IMG/VR virus record: IMGVR_UViG_3300024520_000077 | Coordinates: 1 to 59,412 of that record | Length of the DNA stretch: 59,412 nucleotides | DNA from: a virus | Direction: 5' to 3' (one strand) | Part shown: positions 45,986 to 53,746 of the stretch, piece by piece | How positions within the stretch are numbered: the stretch's first letter is position 1 | Layout of the letters: each line of letters begins with the position of its first letter | Program-made: the position numbers and the translations under genes | The notes under the pieces: model-generated | Database searches by the model: none | Seen by the model: the letters and a program-made list of their open reading frames with translations, nothing else | Told to the model about the DNA's origin: nothing

Positions 45986-46182
45986 CCAAGAGCAGGGGGC
46001 GTCGGGTGACGCGTCAGGACATCGCCCGGACGAATAACCTCCGTCCGGCAGCCCTTTTCATGGCATGCCTTGCAAACGATGCAGATGTCGGCTTCGGATT
46101 TTTCGGCGCGGTCGTACCAGTCGGCGTCGTAAAAGGCCTTCTGGCCGCACTCGTCGCAGAGGTAATAGTCAGACATGGCCAT
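45982..46182 (-). CDS. Zinc-finger protein, 66 aa
   Basis: MAMSDYYLCDECGQKAFYDA, then ICIVCKACHEKGCRTE: CxxC and CxxC/HxxxC knuckles. Small treble-clef-like protein of the early operon. An alternative start at ATG 46176 (MSDYY) exists. Confidence 0.55.
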   Translation of the reverse strand: MAMSDYYLCDECGQKAFYDADWYDRAEKSEADICIVCKACHEKGCRTEVIRPGDVLTRHPTPPALG

Positions 46183-46185
46183 AGC

Positions 46186-46818
46186 TCACTTTCCCTCGGT
46201 CAGTTCTTCCTTGCGCCGCACTCCCGCCTCGATGTCGGCTTTCTCCTCGTGAGTGAGCTCGCGGTATCCGCCATCGTTCGCCTCGTCCAGCTCGGCGGCG
46301 ATCGTCGCCTGGACAGCTTCGCGCTTCGGCAGGTCACCAGGGGCCATCAGGAGGGACCGCGGGCGCTCCTCTCCCGCGTCCGGCTCGTCGCCGAATTCCG
46401 GAGGATCGGCGGGGGCCTCGTCTCGCGGCACTGGCGCCAGGGCCTTGTCCCTCGGCGATCTCTTGATCCTGACGCAATCCCGAAGCTCTCCGAACGCATC
46501 GACGCCCACCTCGATCCACAGCCGCACCGTCCGCCCTTCTGCGGCCTCGGTCTCGCGACCGACGATTTTCATGAGCGCCTTGAGGTGGACAGGGCGAAGG
46601 AGCAGGCCCTTGCCGAGTCTCCGGCCTTTCGGGCTCCTGAAGAACGCCGTCGCCATACGCTCCTTTTTCTTGCCGAGCTGCACGGTTTTCGGCGTTTCGA
46701 AGCGGTCAATTATGACGTCGACCTCTTTATAAGCAGGGGTCCCGTCCGGTCTGATTTCCTTCAGCAAGTCATATGCCGAGATGTAATCTGCGTTCAACCA
46801 TTCCAACATGTCGCTCAT
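46186..46818 (-). CDS. OB-fold-like, putative single-strand DNA-binding protein
   Basis: 210 residues. N-terminus MSDMLEWLNADYISAYDLLK, then TVQLGKKKERMATAFFRSPK, LGKGLLLRPVHLKALMKIVG, and RTVRLWIEVGVDAFGELRD. This strand order and the K-G-L-x-L-L-x-x-x-x-x-L-x-x-I-x-G pattern belong to a phage protein family I recall, often beside exonucleases, thought to be OB-fold and nucleic-acid-binding. The C-terminal 75 residues are charged and flexible. It overlaps the exonuclease-like gene. Confidence 0.55.
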   Translation of the reverse strand: MSDMLEWLNADYISAYDLLKEIRPDGTPAYKEVDVIIDRFETPKTVQLGKKKERMATAFFRSPKGRRLGKGLLLRPVHLKALMKIVGRETEAAEGRTVRLWIEVGVDAFGELRDCVRIKRSPRDKALAPVPRDEAPADPPEFGDEPDAGEERPRSLLMAPGDLPKREAVQATIAAELDEANDGGYRELTHEEKADIEAGVRRKEELTEGK

Positions 46819-47660
46819 GCTACTATCCTCGCTTCCATGTTTTCCGACAGAAGTTCCTTAATGCCGCGCAGGGCCCGAGAGACCTCGATCTTTGCGGCTG
46901 CCATTTCTTCGTCGTATCTATCGGCCTCGCGTCGGACCTCGTCGGTACCGTCGTCCGCACGTGGGACCATGCGCTCGAAAGGCAGCTGGCCGCTCCCGCC
47001 CGGGTTGACGACGAGCATGCTTGAGGCAAGCGCCTCGCCTGGGTGATTCGCTTCGCGGATGTTCTCGTAGTGCGCGCGCTGTATCATGGCGCGGCGGTCC
47101 TTGATCCGCCACCACAGGCTCCTCGCGTCGTGCCACTGTGTGTAGATCTTCAGGTCCGTCTCGACCAGCACCTCGCCCGATCGCCAGACGAGATCTTGCC
47201 GACTCTTGCACGGTACGCTCTCGACGAAAGCGACTTCCGCGACCTGGGTCCGCGCCGCGCCTTTGTCGACCATGCCGCGGAGAGCTCTAACGGTGGGACA
47301 ACAGGCCGCGATGGCGGCCGCCTTGTCTTTTGCTTCCGCCCGCTCGTCGGGTGTGGCGTCCTCGCTGGCGTGCTCCCATTCGTCAAGGCTGCCCTCGGAG
47401 AAGAGGCGCGCCTCGATCATCGAGCCGGCCCGCATGGATAGCGACGACTCGCGCCGCGCGAGTTCCCAGATTTTGACCTGCCCGAGCGGCGCCGAGTAGT
47501 CGCCCCGAGAGCGCCGGGCGTCGAGCCGCGGAAGGTAGACGTAACGCGCGCGCCAGGTGTCGAAGCTTCCGCGCTTCTCGTCCTCGAGCCAGTCGATGAC
47601 GGCGCTCGAGCCGACGGCCGGGAAGGCGTAGTAGTCGCGGGGGTTCGAGAGGTCGGTCAC
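46815..47660 (-). CDS. PD-(D/E)XK exonuclease-like protein
   Basis: 281 residues. Conserved elements: VESVPCKSRQDLVWRSGEVL, then VETDLKIYTQWHDARSLWWR (D...E-x-DLK core), and MIQRAHYENIREANHPGEAL, which fits the YxxQxxxY-type third motif of phage RecB/Cas4-like exonucleases. An ssDNA-binding-like partner follows. This pair resembles a phage recombination module (exonuclease plus single-strand binder). Confidence 0.65.
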   Translation of the reverse strand: MTDLSNPRDYYAFPAVGSSAVIDWLEDEKRGSFDTWRARYVYLPRLDARRSRGDYSAPLGQVKIWELARRESSLSMRAGSMIEARLFSEGSLDEWEHASEDATPDERAEAKDKAAAIAACCPTVRALRGMVDKGAARTQVAEVAFVESVPCKSRQDLVWRSGEVLVETDLKIYTQWHDARSLWWRIKDRRAMIQRAHYENIREANHPGEALASSMLVVNPGGSGQLPFERMVPRADDGTDEVRREADRYDEEMAAAKIEVSRALRGIKELLSENMEARIVA

Positions 47661-48181
47661 GATGATGAGTCCTCCCAGTCGTCCGGGATTGACCGGGCCA
47701 GCGCCCCGAGGATCTCGCGAGGGCTCATTTCTTCGCGGACTTGCAAGGCGTCGTCGAAGTCGCCCTTGAGGACCTCGAGAGCGCTCGCGATCCGCGAAGC
47801 GTCATCGCCGCCGGGCGACCGGAGGATCTTCTCTGCCGACTCGCAGCGCAAGGCGTACGGCGCGCTAATGCCCCAGTCGTCCGGCCGTGCCGTCTCGCTG
47901 GCCGAGTAGACCGGCTCCCAGTCCCTCGCGATCTTGCGGAAGACCCACGGGGCCGAGCCGGCAGCGGGGCGGACGGCCACGGTGATGATGCCCTCATCGT
48001 CCGAGGGATTCGTCGGTCCCCAAACGTATTCGGCATAGTGCTCCGCCGCCGCGTCGGCATCGGCACCGTAAGCCAGTCCGACGAATGACGGGTCGGTCTC
48101 GTCGACCACGTCCCACGCCGGCGGACAGACGTGGCTTTCGCGCAAGTCGACGATCCGCTGGCACTTCCAGCACCGCCTCAT
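47657..48181 (-). CDS. Hypothetical protein with N-terminal zinc knuckle
   Basis: 174 residues, ATG 48181 (ATGA). RRCWKCQRIVDLRESHVCPP, then an acidic segment (DVVDETDPSFVGLAYGADAD) and a helical C-terminus. The CxxC ... C spacing suggests a partial metal site. Not recognised. Confidence 0.55.
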   Translation of the reverse strand: MRRCWKCQRIVDLRESHVCPPAWDVVDETDPSFVGLAYGADADAAAEHYAEYVWGPTNPSDDEGIITVAVRPAAGSAPWVFRKIARDWEPVYSASETARPDDWGISAPYALRCESAEKILRSPGGDDASRIASALEVLKGDFDDALQVREEMSPREILGALARSIPDDWEDSSS

Positions 48182-48411
48182 GATTGACCGCCCGGGACGT
48201 CCTGGTCGCGGCAATGATCACAACGGCCAGCGCTGTCCAGTTCTTCAGGCAGCATCAGCCGTTCACAGCGGCCGGCACAGCGCCGTCGATCGTGGGCTAG
48301 CTCGGCGAGTTCTCCGGGGGTCAGGGTCGAGAGGGCCGCCGCCCGGTAGATCGTGGCGGCGGAGTAGTCGTGCTCGTTGTCGAGGACGTGCTGCGCGTGG
48401 TCTGGGTCCAT
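48178..48411 (-). CDS. Small zinc-type protein, 77 aa
   Basis: ATG 48411 with GAGGAG ten bases upstream. Helical N-terminus (MDPDHAQHVLDNEHDYSAAT), and C-terminal RRCAGRCERLMLPEELDSAG then RCDHCRDQ. Four cysteines in CxxxC...CxxC arrangement. Confidence 0.55.
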   Translation of the reverse strand: MDPDHAQHVLDNEHDYSAATIYRAAALSTLTPGELAELAHDRRRCAGRCERLMLPEELDSAGRCDHCRDQDVPGGQS

Positions 48412-48444
48412 GATGCTCTCCTCGGTTTGGTGGTCGTAAGCTCA

Positions 48445-48469
48445 GGAGAAGGGCCAGCGGCCCCTCTCC
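48445..48469. terminator. Strong hairpin between early genes
   Basis: GGAGA-A-GGGCC, loop AGC, GGCCC-C-TCTCC (48445-48469). It has no T-run, so it may be a processing or attenuation structure between 48483 and 48411. Confidence 0.4.
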
Positions 48470-48482
48470 CGGGCCGAAGCCC

Positions 48483-48617
48483 TTAGGCCCTCTGGGCGGC
48501 GGACTTGGCGATCATCTGGAGTTGGACAAGAGAGAGTTTGGCGTTGCAGCGGCCCATGGTCTTACCCTCGATCAGGGTGGTGGTGTAGGTTGCGGTGGCG
48601 GTTTTGACTACGTACAT
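48483..48617 (-). CDS. Small protein, 44 aa
   Basis: ATG 48617 with AGGAG ten bases upstream. MYVVKTATATYTTTLIEGKT, then MGRCNAKLSLVQLQMIAKSA. First gene after the leftward early promoter. Probably real by ribosome site and codon use; function unknown. Confidence 0.5.
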   Translation of the reverse strand: MYVVKTATATYTTTLIEGKTMGRCNAKLSLVQLQMIAKSAAQRA

Positions 48618-48667
48618 GTTCGGTCTCCTGGTCGGTTTGGGTGGTCGCGTTTCGTTTCAACATGACC

Positions 48668-48695
48668 ATCATATAGGCTTGGCGCCGCATGTCAA
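48668..48695 (-). promoter_or_regulatory. Leftward early promoter
   Basis: TTGACA (48695-48690), 16-base spacer, TATGAT (48673-48668). The upstream sequence GAAGATAGTTCTTGACATG is nearly the same as in the rightward promoter at 48801. The two are divergent and ~100 bases apart; 48696-48790 is a CT-rich, non-coding control region. Confidence 0.65.
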
Positions 48696-48800
48696 GAACT
48701 ATCTTCACCCCAGGCCAAGAAAGATGGCCCTCCCTCCCTGTAGCATGATGGTGGTGTTTTGACGGCATGGAAGAAAGTTGGGATCCGGCGAAGAAAGTTC

Positions 48801-48829
48801 TTGACATGGCGTACCAAGGCCCCTATAGT
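48801..48829 (+). promoter_or_regulatory. Rightward early promoter
   Basis: TTGACA (48801-48806), 17-base spacer, TATAGT (48824-48829). Preceded by two GAAGAAAGTT boxes ~20 bases apart. A ~150-base leader (48836-48984) follows, containing a GCGGGAATTCTTCCGC hairpin; no gene is seen in it. Confidence 0.7.
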
Positions 48830-48984
48830 CATGGGTGTCGACAGGGAATGACCCCCGAGACGATTGACAACTCAAAGACCTCCGGCCGGCAGCCACGCTC
48901 AAGCCTTGGTAGGCCAGGAGGACCCCAACCCGGGGCGCGAGTGAGCGGCGGGAATTCTTCCGCCCCTCTATGGAGGACGAACCC

Positions 48985-49281
48985 ATGAGCACTCACACCC
49001 TGACCGTTTCCGACGTCCAAGCGACCTGGCCCGCTGGCCTCCTGACCTACAGTGCCCGCGTCGCGCTTCCCGACGGCAGCATGGCGACCTTGAAGTCCAG
49101 GGCCAGCATCTACCACGGCCGGATGTCGCCGGTACTCACCTTGAGCCCCGACGATCACACCGTGACGCTCTTCGGCGCCTGGGAGTCGCTGGCCAGCTCC
49201 GAGCCTGGCGACTTCGTCGACTTCGCTGCCGGTGGCCATAGCGCGGCCTTTCTTGACGATCTTGAGGATCGCATTTCCTGA
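48985..49281 (+). CDS. Hypothetical early protein, 98 aa
   Basis: ATG 48985 with GGAGG eight bases upstream. Beta-rich: TLTVSDVQATWPAGLLTYSA then SPVLTLSPDDHTVTLFGAW. Product of the strongest early promoter. No family recognised; a host-takeover peptide is plausible. Confidence 0.6.
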   Translation: MSTHTLTVSDVQATWPAGLLTYSARVALPDGSMATLKSRASIYHGRMSPVLTLSPDDHTVTLFGAWESLASSEPGDFVDFAAGGHSAAFLDDLEDRIS

Positions 49282-49358
49282 GGGGGTGGCCGAGAGGCCG
49301 CCTCTCGCTTGCGCCCCGGGTTGGGACAAAGAAACTTTGAATCCGACGAAGAAAGTAC

Positions 49359-49387
49359 TTGACTTCCCATAGCAAGACCTTCATGCT
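49359..49387 (+). promoter_or_regulatory. Second rightward early promoter
   Basis: TTGACT (49359-49364), 17-base spacer, CATGCT (49382-49387). The upstream ATCCGACGAAGAAAGTACTTGAC mirrors the region before 48801. Confidence 0.5.
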
Positions 49388-49433
49388 GTCTTTGTTGAGA
49401 GCAACCGAGCCACCCAAACCCAAGGAGACCGAC

Positions 49434-49592
49434 ATGAGCGACACCATCACCACTGCCACCCTCGACGCCCGCATCGACGCCCTCACCGCAGTGGTGATCA
49501 AGGGCTCCGGTCCCAAGGCTTCCGCCCAGCACGCTGAGAAGGCCCGCCGGATCAGTGAGTGGAAGGCCCTTCGCGACGCCCTCAACGCCTGA
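49434..49592 (+). CDS. Small early protein, 52 aa
   Basis: ATG 49434 with AAGGAG upstream. MSDTITTATLDARIDALTAV then KASAQHAEKARRISEWKALR. Helical. Transcribed from the promoter at 49359. Confidence 0.55.
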   Translation: MSDTITTATLDARIDALTAVVIKGSGPKASAQHAEKARRISEWKALRDALNA

Positions 49593-49607
49593 GCAAAGGA
49601 GAACGCC

Positions 49608-49898
49608 ATGAACCCGATCGTCACCCACGCCGAATACGACAGAGTCCGCCGGATAATCGCCACCGCTGCACAGCGCGCCGCCGCTACGACCTCGCGATAC
49701 TTCGGAGGGTCAGGAGACCCAGCCACCGAACAACTCGCCGACGTCCGGCATGAGCACTCGCGAATGGTCGCCGTGGCTCGCCGGAGACGCACCGGAGAGG
49801 GTCCCTGCGGTCGGTCGCCAAAGGACGCTGCAAGACACCTGCAAAGCGCGCGCTGCTACCGTCTAGCTCTCGCCGTCCTGAAGGGCCAAATGACCTGA
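49608..49898 (+). CDS. Small basic protein, 96 aa
   Basis: AAAGGAG nine bases before ATG 49608. YDRVRRIIATAAQRAAATTS, then RHEHSRMVAVARRRRTGEGP. Highly basic, could bind nucleic acid. Unknown. Confidence 0.5.
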   Translation: MNPIVTHAEYDRVRRIIATAAQRAAATTSRYFGGSGDPATEQLADVRHEHSRMVAVARRRRTGEGPCGRSPKDAARHLQSARCYRLALAVLKGQMT

Positions 49899-49911
49899 GA
49901 TCCCAGGCCAG

Positions 49912-49936
49912 GGAAAGCCCCTTTACGGGGGCCTTC
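49912..49936 (+). terminator. Weak terminator or attenuator hairpin
   Basis: GCCCC-TTTACG-GGGGC with CCTTCTC after it, in the 78-base gap between 49898 and 49977; a second CCGGC...GCCGG hairpin follows. No long T-run. Confidence 0.35.
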
Positions 49937-49976
49937 TCGGGCCGGCGATTCAGCCGGACAAGCAAAGGAGAAGACC

Positions 49977-50114
49977 ATGAATGACTTGTTCACGGCCTCG
50001 ACCGCGTCAGTGTGGGGGATGCCTCCGGGCTCGGGGCCGAGGTGGGCCGCGCCGTCAATGCCGGCCAAGGACAAGTTGGCCGACCAGTGGCGCCGAGAAG
50101 CGGGGCGCCTCTGA
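49977..50114 (+). CDS. Small protein, 45 aa
   Basis: ATG 49977 with AAAGGAG upstream; its TGA overlaps the next ATG (TGATG). MNDLFTASTASVWGMPPGSG, then a basic end QWRREAGRL. Function unknown. Confidence 0.45.
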   Translation: MNDLFTASTASVWGMPPGSGPRWAAPSMPAKDKLADQWRREAGRL

Positions 50115-50731
50115 TGTTCCGCCTGCTGCTCAACGGCGAGGAGGTCGCAGCCGACCGCGACCGCGCCGATCTTCTCCTCGACTACTTCGGCGACGCCGGT
50201 CCGGTCCCCGAGGGCTACCACGTCGAGGAGTACCACCTCGAAATCGACGCCGAGACCCGCGACCGGCTCCTCGACGAGCAGTGGCCCATGGGCGAGCGAT
50301 TCGGCGAGCTGGTCGCCCTCACGATAGGCCACGTCCTGCCCGGGGAGGCCCACGGCTACAAAGTGAAGCTGGCCAACCGGCTCGGCATGTCATCCACGGA
50401 CTTGAGCAACCTGCTGGCCGGGTGGGGCGTGAACGCGAAGCGGGTGACCGTCTTCCAAGCCCTCCTCAAGGGCCACCTGATCGGCGATGGGCTCAACACC
50501 GCCCTCGGGTGGGCGATCGTCCTGCCGGACCTTCTCCGACTGGACGGGGCTGCGGACCGTCGGGATACCCTCGAGGCAGTCTGCGACGGCGTCGAGGAGC
50601 TCCTGGCCCGTGAGCCACAGGACCCTGGGCCGCTGGGCCGGGAGGACATGGCCGAGAGCGAGGCGTGCGAACGCGAGGACGCCGAGGCTGCGCTGGCCGA
50701 TAAGATCGACGACAGTAGGGGGGCGCCATGA
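50114..50731 (+). CDS. Helix-turn-helix-containing protein, 205 aa
   Basis: Starts MFRLLLNGEEVAADRDRADL. The middle has KVKLANRLGMSSTDLSNLLA, an XRE-like helix-turn-helix, and a C-terminal acidic tail (ESEACEREDAEAALADKIDD). First of a three-gene coupled cluster on the plus strand. Probable regulator. Confidence 0.55.
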   Translation: MFRLLLNGEEVAADRDRADLLLDYFGDAGPVPEGYHVEEYHLEIDAETRDRLLDEQWPMGERFGELVALTIGHVLPGEAHGYKVKLANRLGMSSTDLSNLLAGWGVNAKRVTVFQALLKGHLIGDGLNTALGWAIVLPDLLRLDGAADRRDTLEAVCDGVEELLAREPQDPGPLGREDMAESEACEREDAEAALADKIDDSRGAP

Positions 50732-50943
50732 CCATGCCCGGATGGGACCCTGGCGAAGAGGGAGGCTTGACGCCCTCTCAAGTCGTCGACCTCGGCGCGC
50801 TGCTGAGAAGGGGCGTGACGATCTCTCTGGAGTGGGACGGCCGTGGGTTCGTGGCGACGGTCGACGGCCGGGACTGGAGCCCGTACGGCATCCTTACCGA
50901 GCTGCTCGAAGACCTGGGCGCCCTTGGGGACGCGCCGTCATGA
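50728..50943 (+). CDS. Small protein, 71 aa
   Basis: ATG 50728 (ATGA). MTMPGWDPGEEGGLTPSQVV, then VTISLEWDGRGFVATVDGRD. Beta-rich, compact; not recognised. Confidence 0.5.
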   Translation: MTMPGWDPGEEGGLTPSQVVDLGALLRRGVTISLEWDGRGFVATVDGRDWSPYGILTELLEDLGALGDAPS

Positions 50944-51227
50944 CCACCAAGGAGACCCCCAACGCCCACGCCCTTCGCGACCTCCTTGAGGGCGCGGTCG
51001 GCCGGGCGCTCAAGCCTGGCTCGACCGTTGAGTCGGTCCTGGACGAGCAGCGGGAGCGGTACGGACGGCGCGCTCGACTCGTTCGACACTGGGTGGATTG
51101 CGCGATTATGAAGATCGAGGAGGAAGACGCCGCCGGTGCGGCCTTCTACGCCCGCCAGGCGGTAACGGAAGCTCGACGACGACCGGCGCTTCCCCTCCGC
51201 CTTGACCCCGCCGCCGATCCGCGGTAG
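50940..51227 (+). CDS. Helical protein, 95 aa
   Basis: ATG 50940 (ATGA). NAHALRDLLEGAVGRALKPG, then DCAIMKIEEEDAAGAAFYAR. No family recognised. The 51228-51389 stretch after it holds no gene I can support. Confidence 0.5.
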   Translation: MTTKETPNAHALRDLLEGAVGRALKPGSTVESVLDEQRERYGRRARLVRHWVDCAIMKIEEEDAAGAAFYARQAVTEARRRPALPLRLDPAADPR

Positions 51228-51389
51228 GCTCCGGGGTGTCAGGGAATCGGAGGTCTGCTACCGCAAGGAGTGGAGTCTCCGGCCGGACTCGAGAAGCGTT
51301 CTGCTATGCGTAACCCCTCGGGAAAGCTCCGGATCGATTGCCCCTCCAGGACCCTGGCCGAGCATCCAACTCGGTTCGTTCGTCACAAG

Positions 51390-51415
51390 AAAGCCCCGGT
51401 TGACCCCGGGGCTTT
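51390..51415 (+). terminator. Bidirectional terminator with a -35 box in its loop
   Basis: AAAGCCCCGG (51390-51399), loop TTGACC, CCGGGGCTTT (51406-51415). Perfect 10-bp stem. The loop is the -35 hexamer of the next promoter. On the minus strand the tail is TTTCTTG, as in the 25780 and 45640 terminators. Confidence 0.75.
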
Positions 51416-51429
51416 CGCTTTGATAGGAT
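51400..51429 (+). promoter_or_regulatory. Promoter whose -35 lies in a terminator loop
   Basis: TTGACC (51400-51405), 18-base spacer, TAGGAT (51424-51429), then six bases to GTG 51436, so leaderless. Confidence 0.55.
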
Positions 51430-51435
51430 CGACCC

Positions 51436-51726
51436 GTGATGAACGAACCGACATGGAAAGCGGTTCCGGCGCCTCAGGCGTCGAGCAGGAATCCGAAAGC
51501 GGTGGTGGCGCGACTCTTCGCCCCGGACGACTTCTCCTCGGCGCTTGAGCGCCAAGGGGTTGGCGATGCCGGGGTGGACTTCGCCAGGAAGCTCGAGCAG
51601 CTCTCCGCCGTTCTCGCGTCCCAGGATGAAGGAACGTCAGGACGTAAAACCGTGATGGACCAAGGAGCCGGCGAACCTGCCGCGGGCGAAGCTCAACCTA
51701 CCGAAGTGGGTACCGAGGCAGGCTGA
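51436..51726 (+). CDS. Small protein, 96 aa
   Basis: GTG 51436 or ATG 51439; both fit a leaderless start. NEPTWKAVPAPQASSRNPKA, then APDDFSSALERQGVGDAGVD. The C-terminal third is Gly/Ala/Glu-rich. Unknown. The 150 bases after it (51727-51876) show no gene. Confidence 0.45.
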   Translation: MMNEPTWKAVPAPQASSRNPKAVVARLFAPDDFSSALERQGVGDAGVDFARKLEQLSAVLASQDEGTSGRKTVMDQGAGEPAAGEAQPTEVGTEAG

Positions 51727-51876
51727 AATCCGGGCTCTGAGACGGTAGTCGAACCGTCCGCAAGGCGCGCATCCCGGTCCTTGACGCTGAAAGGCGAAAG
51801 GGGTCTGACCTGGTAGGGGACGGCTTCCAAGCCCCGGGACGTCGGAGTCCTGATCAAGGGGAGGCGCCTTCCGTGG

Positions 51877-51882
51877 TACGCT
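51877..51882 (+). promoter_or_regulatory. -10 box TACGCT with shared CCGTGGTACGCT
   Basis: CCGTGGTACGCT also occurs at 5412-5423. The ATG at 51889 is six bases after the -10. The -35 is poor (TCAAGG). Confidence 0.4.
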
Positions 51883-51888
51883 CTGATG

Positions 51889-52158
51889 ATGAGCGACAAA
51901 GCCGCCGAGCTCGCCGCGAAGGTCGACGACGAGCGCCACCTGATTGCCCTGGCCGTCGGGCAGCTGGTCACCAGCCGATCCCGCCTCCGCCAGCTGCGCG
52001 CCGGCGGGGCGGTGGTACAGGGCGACGCCCCTCGGCTGAGCTTGTTCGAGGTCGAGGCGTACCTGAGAGAAGAGGAGGTCCTCCGTGATGCGCCGCGGCA
52101 TGTGCGCCGGCCTTCGTCAGGCGGCCGACTACGTGGCCGCGGTGCTTCCGGGCGCTGA
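51889..52158 (+). CDS. Hypothetical protein, 89 aa
   Basis: ATG 51889 (51886 also in frame), leaderless-type start. SDKAAELAAKVDDERHLIAL, then FEVEAYLREEEVLRDA. The last ~25 codons overlap the next gene and read Arg-rich. Confidence 0.45.
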   Translation: MSDKAAELAAKVDDERHLIALAVGQLVTSRSRLRQLRAGGAVVQGDAPRLSLFEVEAYLREEEVLRDAPRHVRRPSSGGRLRGRGASGR

Positions 52159-52255
52159 CGCTCGGCGGGTGGCGTCGAAGCTCAGAAGCGACGCGATGAA
52201 GATGGACCCACCGTTACCGGGGGCCCGGCTCGACGAGAGCACGGAGCCCTCGTAA
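52088..52255 (+). CDS. Small protein, 55 aa
   Basis: ATG 52088 behind AGAGGAGG. MRRGMCAGLRQAADYVAAVL, then ARRVASKLRSDAMKMDPPLP. Overlaps the previous gene by 71 bases. It ends eight bases from methyltransferase B (convergent). Confidence 0.45.
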   Translation: MRRGMCAGLRQAADYVAAVLPGADARRVASKLRSDAMKMDPPLPGARLDESTEPS

Positions 52256-52262
52256 GATCACG

Positions 52263-53225
52263 CTACCCCTCGATCGTCATCTGCTCAGGCGGCGCCACCG
52301 CGGTCGGCGGCTCGAAGAGGATGCGCTGTGCGTACCGGTCGACGGCGATCTGCTGGGCTACGTCGATCCAGAGGTCGCCATGACCGGGCAGCGGTCGGCC
52401 TTTCTCGTCCCGTCGATCACGCGCCAGGAGGTCACCGCCGAAGAACCGCCGGCCGTGGTCGAGGGCGGCGACGAGGGACGTCCCAGAGCCGAGGAAGGGG
52501 TCAACGACGAGGTCGCCTGGGTTCGAGAAGCACAGGACGACGTCGCGGGCGAGGCGGTAGGGGAAGCGGGCCGGGTGGTTCTCGTTCTCCGTTGGACCAC
52601 CGCCGCCCTTGCTCACGTTCCCGTAGGCCCAAAGCGTCGAGGGCAGGACGTAATCAGCGACCGGCGAGGTAGAAGACCGATTCCTTCTGCCGTGGCCGTT
52701 CGCGCGACGCTGGCCACCTTTTCCGCCTACGGTCGTCCGATTGCTGGTCGTCGTTCTTTTCTCCGCGATTGCGGCAGAGTTCACCGAGATATCTCCTGGC
52801 GTCGAGAACCAGAGCATCGGCTCCCATGCCGACTTGAAGCCGCGAGGGAAAGCTCCCGGGCTCGTCTGCTTGCCGTATGCCAGGACGTCGGGGCACACCA
52901 GCCCGAGCCGGTCTTTCCAGTCGAGCAGCACGCGCCAGGGCATGACCGACCGCTCGGTGTACCCGTCCCCGCGGTAGTCCCTCACGGGGCCGTCAAGGAC
53001 GCACAGACACTGACCGCCGTCGGGCCGGAGGGCTCGCTTGACGGAGTTCCCGAGGCGCTGGTAGTCCTCGAGCGTCCAGTCCTTCCCCTCGGCCTCGCCG
53101 TACGTCCTGGCGACTCCGGGGTAGGGCGGGCTCATCAGGATGAGATCGGCCTTGCCCTCGACCTCGCCCAGGGTGTCGGCGTAGTCGGCTTGACGGAGGC
53201 CGACAAGGAGGTCGAGGGGGTTCAT
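52263..53225 (-). CDS. DNA methyltransferase B (beta-class, SPPY motif)
   Basis: 320 residues from ATG 53225. MSPPYPGVARTYGEAEGKDW contains motif IV; DPFLGSGTSLVAALDHGRRF motif I near the C-terminus. Shares the first ~110 and last ~80 residues with methyltransferase A (3751-4689), but the centre, including SPVADYVLPSTLWAYGNV, is different. The pair suggests swapping of specificity domains. Confidence 0.85.
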   Translation of the reverse strand: MNPLDLLVGLRQADYADTLGEVEGKADLILMSPPYPGVARTYGEAEGKDWTLEDYQRLGNSVKRALRPDGGQCLCVLDGPVRDYRGDGYTERSVMPWRVLLDWKDRLGLVCPDVLAYGKQTSPGAFPRGFKSAWEPMLWFSTPGDISVNSAAIAEKRTTTSNRTTVGGKGGQRRANGHGRRNRSSTSPVADYVLPSTLWAYGNVSKGGGGPTENENHPARFPYRLARDVVLCFSNPGDLVVDPFLGSGTSLVAALDHGRRFFGGDLLARDRRDEKGRPLPGHGDLWIDVAQQIAVDRYAQRILFEPPTAVAPPEQMTIEG

Positions 53226-53229
53226 GCCG

Positions 53230-53634
53230 TCAGATGCAATCGGCGAGCGTGGGGCCGCCCGTCTGCGCCCAGTCGACCGGCCAGAAGAATCCCACCCGGT
53301 CGGCCTCCAGCGTGGCGAAGACGTAGACACCGGGAGCCAGGCGGGTGCATGACCGCTCGACGCCGTCCTCGCCGACGACGTAGCCGACCAGGTCGACACC
53401 GGTCGAGGTGCGGATGGTGATCTCGTAGCGCGCCGGCGAGCCTTCCTCGAAGGACAGGTCGGTCGGGAGGGTGAGCGTCACGTCACCGGCGAGGATGGCG
53501 ACGTCCTCACAGGCGAACGTGGCGTAGGTGGTGTCGACGTCGGGCCGGAGGGTGCAGGCCGGGTCAGGCTGGGCGGCGACCGGCAGGGCCATGACCAGGG
53601 CGAGGGCGGAGAGGGCGATCAGAGTCTTCTTCAT
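53230..53634 (-). CDS. Exported protein, 134 aa
   Basis: Signal peptide MKKTLIALSALALVMALPVA then AQPDP. ATG 53634 has AAAGGAG upstream. Mature part with four cysteines (DPACTLRP, FACEDV, RSCTRL, ADCI) and beta strands DVTLTLPTDLSFEEG. Secreted or periplasmic, function unknown. Confidence 0.6.
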   Translation of the reverse strand: MKKTLIALSALALVMALPVAAQPDPACTLRPDVDTTYATFACEDVAILAGDVTLTLPTDLSFEEGSPARYEITIRTSTGVDLVGYVVGEDGVERSCTRLAPGVYVFATLEADRVGFFWPVDWAQTGGPTLADCI

Positions 53635-53746
53635 GGGCGGGTGCTCCTTTGGGTTTGTGGAGCTCCGAGCGTACCACGGCCAGGACCGCCCGGTCGAGGC
53701 GCTCGAGTGCCTGCTGCCGGCGGAGGTAGTCGGCTGAGGCGTTCAC
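53564..53746 (-). CDS. Small protein, 60 aa, overlapping the exported protein
   Basis: GTG 53746 (GTGA). NASADYLRRQQALERLDRAV then a basic tail. Its last ~24 codons overlap the start of 53634. The N-terminal helix looks real. Confidence 0.35.
   Translation of the reverse strand: MNASADYLRRQQALERLDRAVLAVVRSELHKPKGAPAHEEDSDRPLRPRPGHGPAGRRPA

Noticed and set aside
45719-46009. Plus-strand gene starting at TTG 45719
   Set aside because: Kept only as an alternative to the minus zinc-ribbon frame; weak start and opposite to the operon.
51740-51765. GGTTCGAC T-arm-like hairpin on the minus strand
   Set aside because: Eight-base loop and no acceptor or D-arm; looks like chance.
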